Notes under the pieces: model-generated
Told to the model about the DNA's origin: nothing
What the model saw: only the letters and a program-made list of their open reading frames with translations
Databases searched by the model: none
Translations under genes and position numbers: made by a program
NCBI GenBank assembly: GCA_964397015.1
Contig: CAYNHL010000167.1
Coordinates: 1 to 6,252, forward strand
Reading direction: 5' to 3'
Source: MADRE2 sp964397015
Lineage (GTDB): Bacteria > Desulfobacterota > Desulfobacteria > Desulfobacterales > Desulfobacteraceae
Length of the DNA stretch: 6,252 nt
Shown here: in pieces, positions 1-4,897 of the stretch
How the letters are laid out: the number at the start of each line of letters is the position of its first letter
Numbering within the stretch: the stretch's first letter is position 1

Positions 1-2
1 TG

Positions 3-53
3 AATCTTGCTCCTTTTTACCCAGCAATATCATTTGAAGCATATAAAAAATAA
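3..53 (+). other. Possible C-terminal tail of an upstream gene
   Basis: The third frame is open from the left edge and reads NLAPFYPAISFEAYKK before a TAA at 51-53. The composition is protein-like, with a Lys-Lys end typical of a natural C terminus, but only 16 codons are visible and no family can be recognised. It could equally be chance. The sequence to the left of the window would settle it. Confidence 0.22.
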
Positions 54-258
54 GTAGGGACCAGAACCCATTGGATTTCAGATATATGAAACAAACTCAA
101 AAAGTAACCATGCTGCGGGCAAGCCGCAGATTCTAAAGGGTTCTCCTAATTTTAAAATAAGCTTGGGGAATATATAGGGCTCAACAAACGAAATTATACA
201 AAGAATTGTTGAATAATATTTTAAAGCATGAGAATGATGCCGTGTTAACTACAAACAC
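54..258. other. Gene-free AT-rich leader upstream of the nitroreductase gene
   Basis: No convincing gene lies on either strand here. The stretch contains three inverted repeats between 63 and 144 (annotated separately) and AT-rich sequence from 145 onward. I looked for sigma-70 promoters. TATATA at 171-176 and TAAAAT at 153-158 resemble -10 boxes, but neither has an acceptable -35 box at 16-18 nt, so no promoter is called. An eight-codon frame (MLRASRRF, 110-136) lies over one of the hairpins but has no ribosome binding site. Confidence 0.5.
63..144 (+). other. Potential three-way-junction RNA fold in the leader
   Basis: Three perfect inverted repeats are arranged so that all can pair at once. 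The outer arms AGAACCC (63-69) and GGGTTCT (138-144) enclose a hairpin TTTCA/TGAAA (76-80 with 87-91, loop GATATA) and a hairpin CTGCGG/CCGCAG (113-118 with 124-129, loop GCAAG). The arrangement resembles a riboswitch or cis-regulatory RNA aptamer, but the sequence matches no riboswitch consensus I know. The stems are short, so chance is possible. The GC-rich hairpin is not followed by a T-run, which argues against a simple terminator. Confidence 0.22.
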
Positions 259-263
259 GGAGG
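259..263 (+). promoter_or_regulatory. Ribosome binding site that decides the nitroreductase start
   Basis: GGAGG lies five bases before the ATG at 269. The longer reading frame from the TTG at 206 has no Shine-Dalgarno sequence, and its extra 21 residues have no family counterpart, so 269 is chosen as the start. Confidence 0.8.
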
Positions 264-268
264 ATACT

Positions 269-865
269 ATGTATGATTTAAGTGAGTTGCCAGAGCCCCA
301 AACAGATTTGCCTTTTCCTTTAATGAAGGCATTAGAGCAGAGACGAACAGTACGAAAATGGAAAGATACTCCAATTTCTAAACAAAACATATCTAACCTT
401 TTATGGGCTGCCTGTGGCATAACTAAAAAAAAACACGGTAAAAGTAAATGCAAAAGAACTGCTCCTTCAGCATGTAATTCACAGGCAATCAGGGTTTATT
501 TGCTCATGGGAAAAGGCGTGTTTTTATATAACGAAGAGATTCACGAATTAATTGAAATTACAAAAGATGATATTCGGAAAAATATTGGTACTCAAAAAAT
601 GATGAAGTCTGCACCAATGGGTCTTGTTTTTGTTGCTGATTTATCGAGAATGAAGAGTCCGTTTTTAAAAAAAGCAGAGGCTCAACAATTTAGTGCTTGG
701 ATTGATACAGGTTATATCAGTCAAAATGTATATCTGTATTGTGCTGCCTCAAATTTAGGAACGGTTGCATTATCTCTGGTTGATAGAGACAAATTGCATG
801 AATTAATGCAACTGAAAGAATATGAGAAGGTCATTTTGACTCAAGTCGTCGGACATTTAATATAA
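269..865 (+). CDS. Nitroreductase-family (SagB-like) FMN oxidoreductase
   Basis: This encodes a 198-residue cytoplasmic flavoprotein of the nitroreductase superfamily, whose members bind FMN and usually use NAD(P)H to reduce nitro compounds, quinones or other acceptors. The substrate here is unknown. The opening RRTVRKW (25-31) is the usual Arg-rich FMN-phosphate contact. The segment TAPSACNSQ (64-72) is the second FMN contact and has the SagB/ThcOx-like form rather than the NfsB form. Near the C terminus, YLYCAASNLGTVAL (155-168) is the characteristic helix and Gly-rich turn, and VVGHLI is a normal family ending. The length suits the short single-domain subgroup. A run of nine adenines (about 425-433) encodes the Lys-rich insert before the FMN motif. 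No signal peptide or ThiF/YcaO cyclisation partner is visible, so a toxin-maturation role is not supported. It is AT-rich like the next two genes, but 134 nt separate it from the racemase. Confidence 0.85.
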   Translation: MYDLSELPEPQTDLPFPLMKALEQRRTVRKWKDTPISKQNISNLLWAACGITKKKHGKSKCKRTAPSACNSQAIRVYLLMGKGVFLYNEEIHELIEITKDDIRKNIGTQKMMKSAPMGLVFVADLSRMKSPFLKKAEAQQFSAWIDTGYISQNVYLYCAASNLGTVALSLVDRDKLHELMQLKEYEKVILTQVVGHLI

Positions 866-933
866 TTTACACACTATTTGTTTTTAGTCCTTAGGCAAAG
901 GGTAAGTCTACTTTTGAACTTTACCGAAAACTT

Positions 934-974
934 CAACAATCAATATGCACGGGATTTTACCGGTGATGTTGTTG
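934..974 (+). repeat. Irregular inverted repeat just upstream of the racemase gene
   Basis: CAACAATCA (934-942) pairs with TGATGTTGTTG (964-974) through nine base pairs with a two-base bulge, and a small CGG/CCG pairing (950-952 with 960-962) lies inside. It ends 11 bases before the racemase ribosome binding site. No T-run follows, so it is not a standard terminator; it could be a protein-binding site or a leader hairpin, or chance. The same bases lie in a frame that stays open from the nitroreductase stop to 1003 (see findings). Confidence 0.25.
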
Positions 975-999
975 TCGTAAAAAACAGGAGGAACGACTC

Positions 1000-1692
1000 A
1001 TGAAAACAATTGGTTTGTTGGGTGGCATGAGCTGGGAAAGCACACTCGGTTATTACCGATTGATCAACAAAGGCGTCAAGAAAAAGCTTGGGGGTCTGCA
1101 TTCAGCCAAAATTGCTATGTATAGCGTTGATTTCGAGCCAATTGAAAAATTACAACACAAAGGTGACTGGGAAGGGACAGCAAAAATACTCTCCAAAGCA
1201 GCTCAGAATGTTCAGGCAGCTGGTGCTGATTTTCTGCTCATTTGTACAAATACCATGCACAAGGTTGCCCCTGAAATCGAAGCAGCAGTTCAAATACCGT
1301 TACTTCATATTGCAGATGCTACAGCAGAAAAGCTTGTAAATGAGGGAACTAAATCCGTTGGTTTGCTGGGCACGGCCTTTACTATGGAGCAAGATTTCTA
1401 CAAAGGAAAGTTAATTGGTAATTATGGCCTCAAAGTATTGGTGCCAAATGAGGATGATAGGCATGTCGTCCACAATATAATCTATCAAGAACTTTGTTTG
1501 GGTAAGATTGATTCCAATTCAAAGGCTGAGTATTTGCGTATCATAGATACTTTGGCAGCCCAGGGAGCAGAAGCGGTGATACTTGGCTGCACAGAAATTG
1601 GAATGCTGGTCAATCAATCTGATACCAATGTAAGGCTTTTAGATACCACAGCCATTCATGCTGCAAAAGCTGTGGAGTACGCAACAACATAA
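1000..1692 (+). CDS. ygeA: YgeA-type aspartate/glutamate racemase
   Basis: This is a 230-residue cofactor-independent amino-acid racemase of the Asp/Glu/hydantoin racemase superfamily, expected to interconvert L- and D-Asp or Glu in the cytoplasm. The N terminus MKTIGLLGGMSWEST, the segment CTNTMHK (82-88), LHIADAT (102-108), TMEQDFYKG (128-136) and GCTEIG (196-201) are the hallmark blocks of the E. coli YgeA group, and the length equals that of YgeA as I recall it. Ordinary members place a catalytic Cys in each half. Here the first position aligns to Thr83 of CTNT and the second to Cys197, the same atypical Thr/Cys pair described for the E. coli L-Asp/Glu-specific enzyme. Cys82 is adjacent but offset by one. 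AGGAGG at 986-991 sits eight bases before the ATG, predicting strong translation. The hydrolase gene follows after 26 nt. D-amino acids made here might feed peptidoglycan or catabolism; nothing in the window decides this. Confidence 0.92.
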   Translation: MKTIGLLGGMSWESTLGYYRLINKGVKKKLGGLHSAKIAMYSVDFEPIEKLQHKGDWEGTAKILSKAAQNVQAAGADFLLICTNTMHKVAPEIEAAVQIPLLHIADATAEKLVNEGTKSVGLLGTAFTMEQDFYKGKLIGNYGLKVLVPNEDDRHVVHNIIYQELCLGKIDSNSKAEYLRIIDTLAAQGAEAVILGCTEIGMLVNQSDTNVRLLDTTAIHAAKAVEYATT

Positions 1693-1718
1693 CAAGGGTT
1701 AACTGTCTTAAATGAACC

Positions 1719-2303
1719 ATGCATAAAATTGTAGTATCTGATATTTTTGGAAAAACCAGCGAATTAGAAGAGCTTTGCAATGCACTGAAAGCACAGGTTG
1801 AAATTGTTGACCCATATTCAGGCAAATTCATGCATTTTAAGAAAGAATCGGAAGCTTATGAATGCTTCATGGCTAATGTGGGTATTCAAGCATATTCTGA
1901 GATGTTATTACAAAAAATAGCTTCAGTTTCTAATCCAACAACTCTTATTGGTTTTAGTGTTGGTGCATCGGTAATATGGAAAGTTTCAGGAAACCTTAAT
2001 GTTGACTTCATTGAGAATGCGATTTGTTTTTATGGCTCACAAATAAGGAATCATACAGAGGTCAACCCTTGTACCAATATAGACCTTATTTTTCCAGTGA
2101 GTGAACCTGGCTTCAGTGTTAGTGAGCTTGGAAATATCCTTTCAAAGAAAAGTCGTGTTGAGGTTTACTACACTCCATATCTGCATGGCTTCATGAATTC
2201 TTTGTCAAAAAACTTTAGTCATGTTGGTTACAACGAATACATGAAGAAAACCATAATCCCGGACCCTCCTGAAACCTTTTGGCAGGACGTAGATTCCACT
2301 TAA
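1719..2303 (+). CDS. Dienelactone-hydrolase-like alpha/beta hydrolase
   Basis: This is a 194-residue cytoplasmic protein with the fold signature of small alpha/beta hydrolases. A first beta strand (KIVVSDIFG, 3-11) resembles the opening of dienelactone-hydrolase relatives. The nucleophile elbow is GFSVGAS (78-84) with Ser80 as nucleophile, and HG at 156-157 (YYTPYLHGFMN) gives the catalytic His. The acid strand reads IDLIFPVSEPGF (121-132), where relatives usually show a Gly-x-x-Asp; Glu129 is the best candidate, so the triad may be Ser-Glu-His. Length is slightly short for the family, with no lid. The ATG at 1719 is the first possible start, because the frame has a stop at 1713-1715. It lacks a good Shine-Dalgarno sequence, so expression may depend on coupling to the racemase 26 nt upstream. 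The substrate is unknown; ester or lactone hydrolysis is a family-level guess. Confidence 0.72.
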   Translation: MHKIVVSDIFGKTSELEELCNALKAQVEIVDPYSGKFMHFKKESEAYECFMANVGIQAYSEMLLQKIASVSNPTTLIGFSVGASVIWKVSGNLNVDFIENAICFYGSQIRNHTEVNPCTNIDLIFPVSEPGFSVSELGNILSKKSRVEVYYTPYLHGFMNSLSKNFSHVGYNEYMKKTIIPDPPETFWQDVDST

Positions 2304-2307
2304 GATA

Positions 2308-2335
2308 GTGGTCCAAAAATCGGGGGGTAACCGCA
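2308..2335. mobile_element. Possible insertion-sequence end remnant
   Basis: Five bases after the hydrolase stop there is a segment starting GTGGTCCAAAAATCGG and continuing with a G-run to CGCA at 2335. Its pattern (GTCC, A-rich stretch, G-run) recalls the terminal repeats of IS3-family elements as I remember them. GTGGTCC recurs at 2343-2349. It sits at the point where base composition changes. No transposase or matching opposite end is in the window, so this is a weak, similarity-by-eye call. Confidence 0.15.
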
Positions 2336-2376
2336 TGCCCAGGTGGTCCGGCCATAAAATGCATGCCGATAAGATT

Positions 2377-2381
2377 GGAGG
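2377..2381 (+). promoter_or_regulatory. Ribosome binding site that decides the sugar dehydrogenase start
   Basis: GGAGG is seven bases before the ATG at 2389. The frame is open back to a GTG at 2308, but the resulting 27-residue extension would bury the signal peptide and has no ribosome binding site. The start at 2389 is therefore preferred. Confidence 0.82.
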
Positions 2382-2388
2382 ATATCCC

Positions 2389-3528
2389 ATGAAACCATTA
2401 TATTATTCGATAAAACACCTGGTTCCTTTATTTGTCCTGGTGTTATTGTCCACCCCGGCCCCAAGCGCCGGCAACACCTTGACGGGCAATGCCGGGTCAA
2501 CGCTTTATGTTGAAAGTTTTGGGGCGTTTGATGAACCCTGGGCCATGTGCTTTCTGCCGAACGGAAACCTGCTTGTCACGGAGAAAAAAGGCAATCTGGT
2601 CCTGTTCAATTTGGATGACCGTACCCGGAAAGCAGTCCAGGGGGTGCCCAAGGTGGCCTACGGCGGTCAGGGGGGATTGGGGGATGTTATTATTCACCCG
2701 CAATTTGCGGACAACCACTGGATATACCTCTCCTATGCTGAGCAGGATACATCAGGTAAGAAAGGTGCGGTTGTGATCCGGGCAAAGTTTCGTTCCAACG
2801 ATGCCGGGCCTGCACTTGAAGGCCGTCAGGTTATCTGGAAACAGATCCCGAAAGTAACCGGCAGCGGGCACTACTCGCACCGGATGGCATTCAGCCCGGA
2901 CGGAAAACTGTTCATCACCTCCGGTGATCGCCAAAAGCAGACCCCGGCCCAGGACTGGACCCAGGATTTGGGCAAGGTTATCCGTTTAAACGAGGACGGA
3001 TCTGTCCTTTCTGACAACCCATTCCAGGACAAGGGGGACCTTGCCAAAACCTTCTGGTCTCTGGGGCACCGAAACCTTCTGGGTATTGCCTTTGACCGCC
3101 AGGGGCGGCTGTGGACCCATGAAATGGGGCCACAGCACGGGGACGAGTTCAACTTGATTGTCAGGGGGGACAATTACGGCTGGCCCATTGTCTCCTGGGG
3201 CGACCAGTATTCAGGAATTCCAATCCCCGACCATGACACACGACCGGAATTTAATGCACCTGAAATTTACTGGGTTCCCACGGTTGCCCCTTCAGGCCTG
3301 ATCATCTATGACGGCGCCCTGTTCCAGCAATGGCAGGGGAATGCATTCCTTGGCGGGCTCCGGTCCAGATCCCTGGTCCGCATTGAAATTAACGGCTCCC
3401 AGGCCCATGAGGCAGAACGTTTTGCCATGGGCAAACGCATCCGGGAAGTTGAGCAGGGTCCCAAAGGTGCCATCTGGGTTTTGGAGGACAAACATAACGG
3501 CCGCCTGCTCCGACTGACGCCCGAATAA
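2389..3528 (+). CDS. Secreted PQQ-dependent aldose sugar dehydrogenase (YliI/GSDH family)
   Basis: This is a 379-residue six-bladed beta-propeller of the glucose/sorbosone dehydrogenase family, which oxidises aldose sugars to lactones with PQQ in the periplasm. Residues 1-28 form a Sec signal peptide: a Lys/His start, a hydrophobic core LVPLFVLVLL and a likely cleavage after PSA at 25-27. Successive propeller motifs are visible: EPWAMCFLPNGNLLVTEK (49-66), GQGGLGDVIIHPQF (93-106), GHYSHRMAFSPDGKLFITSGD (160-180), GHRNLLGIAFD (226-236), HGDEFNLIVRGDNYGWP (250-266) and VAPSGLIIYDG (299-309). His161 aligns with the family's catalytic base in the HFGSR-type motif, although the following residues here are Y-S-H-R. 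The GDNYGWP block is the usual Ca/PQQ-side loop. Length is normal and the gene appears intact. It is visibly richer in G+C than the three genes before it. The downstream lipoprotein gene starts 17 nt after its stop, suggesting one operon. No PQQ synthesis gene is present here. Oxidation of other sugar-like substrates is possible. Confidence 0.9.
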   Translation: MKPLYYSIKHLVPLFVLVLLSTPAPSAGNTLTGNAGSTLYVESFGAFDEPWAMCFLPNGNLLVTEKKGNLVLFNLDDRTRKAVQGVPKVAYGGQGGLGDVIIHPQFADNHWIYLSYAEQDTSGKKGAVVIRAKFRSNDAGPALEGRQVIWKQIPKVTGSGHYSHRMAFSPDGKLFITSGDRQKQTPAQDWTQDLGKVIRLNEDGSVLSDNPFQDKGDLAKTFWSLGHRNLLGIAFDRQGRLWTHEMGPQHGDEFNLIVRGDNYGWPIVSWGDQYSGIPIPDHDTRPEFNAPEIYWVPTVAPSGLIIYDGALFQQWQGNAFLGGLRSRSLVRIEINGSQAHEAERFAMGKRIREVEQGPKGAIWVLEDKHNGRLLRLTPE

Positions 3529-3545
3529 ATAATCAGGAGTATTTT

Positions 3546-4325
3546 ATGCGATGTTCTGTGTCTTGCGTTATATTGGCAGCAGTTCTCTGCGCTGTGGTCA
3601 CAGGCTGTTCCGGGCTGGGTAAGCCGCCATCGGATAAACAAAAAGAACAGTATTCCTTATCACCAAATTTTGACATTCAGAACGGCATCTTTAAAAACCG
3701 TCCTGAGCGGGAAAAAGACGTCATTCGGGAGCGACGGCTAAAGGAAAGTAGATATACCCGGTCAGACTCTGATGGAGATCCTCCGGATCATCATCTTCCG
3801 GACATCAAAACGGATTTCAAGGAGTTTGTTTCCAATGAGTCAGATCTGAAGTGCGTCTGGTTCGGGCATAGTTCTTTGCTGGTAAAACTGGATAAATCTC
3901 TCATCCTCATCGATCCCGTTTTTGATCGCTCCAGTCCTGTGACTTTTACGGGCGGACCTCGTTTCCAGAAATCTCCCGTTACCCGCGCGCAATTGCCTCC
4001 GATTGATTTCATCGTGATTTCCCATGACCACTATGATCACCTGGAGATGGCGACCGCCAGGTATTTTGCGAACAAAAATACCGTATTCATCGTACCACTG
4101 GGGATTTTATCTCATCTTAGGCACTGGGACAATATCCGGAATTGAGTTTATCGCCACCCCGGCACGACATTCCTCGGGCAGAACAGACCGACGTGACAAC
4201 TATACGCTATGGTCATCCTGGGTAATCAGATCTCAAAGCCATACCCTGTACTACAGCGGTGATTCCGGTTACGGCAGCCATTTCAGAGAGATCGGCGAGA
4301 AATACGGATCCTTTGATGTCGTATC
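3546..4325 (+). pseudogene. Broken metallo-beta-lactamase-fold lipoprotein gene
   Basis: The gene once encoded an outer-envelope lipoprotein of the UlaG/NAPE-PLD-like metallo-hydrolase group. AGGAG (3535-3539) precedes the ATG by six bases. The N terminus is a lipoprotein signal with lipobox VTGC and acylated Cys21. A charged linker follows, then VWFGHSSLLVKL (104-115), LIDPVFDRSSP (121-131) and the zinc motif HDHYDHLE (160-167). The first frame ends at TGA 4143-4145, just after SHLRHW. The next expected blocks, IEFIATPARHSSGR, LWSSWVI, LYYSGDSGYG and FREIGEKYGSFDV, continue in the +1 frame from about 4129 to 4323, so some 20 residues and the reading frame were lost at 4125-4132. The family's remaining C-terminal part, including the last zinc-binding His (IHWGTF-type motif), is absent, because the gene joins a PIN remnant near 4320. 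The surviving 199-residue product has only the first zinc motif and is not expected to be active. A sequencing frameshift cannot explain the missing block. Confidence 0.85.
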
Positions 4326-4676
4326 TGGTATCTAAAAGGGAATGAAAATGCATTTGAGACCATTGAGGAGTTAAATAAGTTCTCTATTTCAGTCGTAACC
4401 TACATGGAACTCGTTCAAGGAATGAGAAATAAAAATGAATTAAACAGATTACGTCAAGCCCTAAAAATCTGGAATACCAAAATTATCTATATATCGGAGG
4501 ATATTTCCGCCAAGGCAATGTTCTTTGTAGAACAACATTTTATCAGCCATTCATTGCAATTGGCCTATGCGCTTATCGGTGCAACGGCCATTTTTTGTGG
4601 AGAGTCCATACTTACCGCTAATGATAAGCACTACAAGGTTCTAAAAGATCTTCAAATTAAAAAATTCAGACCATAA
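4320..4676 (+). pseudogene. Truncated VapC-like PIN-domain toxin remnant
   Basis: The frame from 4320 to TAA 4674-4676 reads IWYLKGNENAFETIEEL, then VVTYMELVQGMRNKNELN, SHSLQLAYALIGATAI and LTANDKHYKVLKDLQ. This is the order of blocks in VapC toxins, Mg-dependent ribonucleases that cleave RNA. The beginning, with the first catalytic Asp (DTNVLI-type motif), is missing because the frame is joined to the lipoprotein gene. The conserved Glu (4407-4409) and the late Asp (4623-4625) remain. In the third motif LADALIGATA the Asp codon is TAT, giving Tyr at 4566-4568. No VapB antitoxin gene lies upstream. An internal ATG at 4404 could start a 90-residue peptide, but it has no good ribosome binding site and lacks two catalytic acids. 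Composition is AT-rich, unlike the genes before it. It is most likely dead. Confidence 0.85.
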
Positions 4677-4756
4677 CTCTATATAAATTAAATTCATCCA
4701 TATTTCAGGAATCTATATCAGAACTGAAACGAACAAAGTAAATTGATAACAGAATT

Positions 4757-4786
4757 TTGACCCCGGCGTGGCATAATAAATATAGT
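4757..4786 (+). promoter_or_regulatory. Predicted sigma-70 promoter
   Basis: TTGACC (4757-4762) and TATAGT (4781-4786) each match five of six bases of the -35 and -10 consensus, with an 18-base spacer. Transcription would begin near 4792 and give a leader of about 105 bases before the gene at 4898. Confidence 0.45.
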
Positions 4787-4819
4787 CTTGCAAAGGTCTT
4801 GTCGCTTCACACCTGCAAG
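4787..4819 (+). promoter_or_regulatory. Inverted repeat at the predicted transcript 5' end
   Basis: CTTGCA (4787-4792) plus GGT (4795-4797) pair with ACCTGCAAG (4811-4819), leaving a two-base AA bulge and a 13-base loop. It starts immediately after the predicted -10 box, so it could be a regulator's operator or a 5' hairpin in the mRNA. No T-run follows, so it is not a terminator. Confidence 0.35.
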
Positions 4820-4897
4820 TGAGAAATACGTTAACGGAGTCTGGAAAACGAAAATGAACGGGTATATTGAAAACTAATTTAAGAAAAAAGGATTGAT

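Larger units (their letters stand above)
4677..4897. other. Intergenic leader before the glutamate-synthase-like gene
   Basis: The stretch between the PIN remnant and the next gene contains the promoter and 5' hairpin listed separately. One + frame is open from 4761 to TAA 4875-4877 and ends YVNGVWKTKMNGYIEN. It has no start with a ribosome binding site and overlaps the promoter, so it may be a decayed gene tail or chance. No terminator with a T-run was seen after the PIN remnant. Confidence 0.5.

Noticed and set aside
113..136. Rho-independent terminator at the CTGCGG/CCGCAG hairpin
   Set aside because: The six-base stem is followed by ATTCTAAAGGG, not by a T-run.
206..268. TTG at 206 as the nitroreductase start
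   Set aside because: It has no Shine-Dalgarno sequence, and the added residues lie outside the family domain. The ATG at 269 has GGAGG five bases upstream.
269..2303. Integron cassette array carrying the three AT-rich genes
   Set aside because: The short single-gene units suggested it, but no attC-like pair of RYYYAAC/GTTRRRY core sites with inner repeats was found between them.
2308..2388. GTG at 2308 as the sugar dehydrogenase start
   Set aside because: It would place 27 residues before a good signal peptide and lacks a ribosome binding site. ATG 2389 has both features.
2871..3173. Reverse-strand frame of 100 codons inside the sugar dehydrogenase gene
   Set aside because: It lies opposite a well-supported propeller gene, has no recognisable motif, and is explained by G+C-rich codon structure. 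Other reverse-strand frames in 181-453, 3306-3641, 5284-5571 and 5396-5740 were dropped for the same reason.
4024..4335. A + strand frame of 103 codons read as a separate gene
   Set aside because: Its first 35 codons are the shifted frame of the lipoprotein gene, and the rest is that gene's displaced second half. It is part of the pseudogene, not an independent gene.
4769..4791. Sigma-54 promoter (TGGC followed by TTGC)
   Set aside because: The GG and GC elements are about 20 bases apart instead of the required 10.
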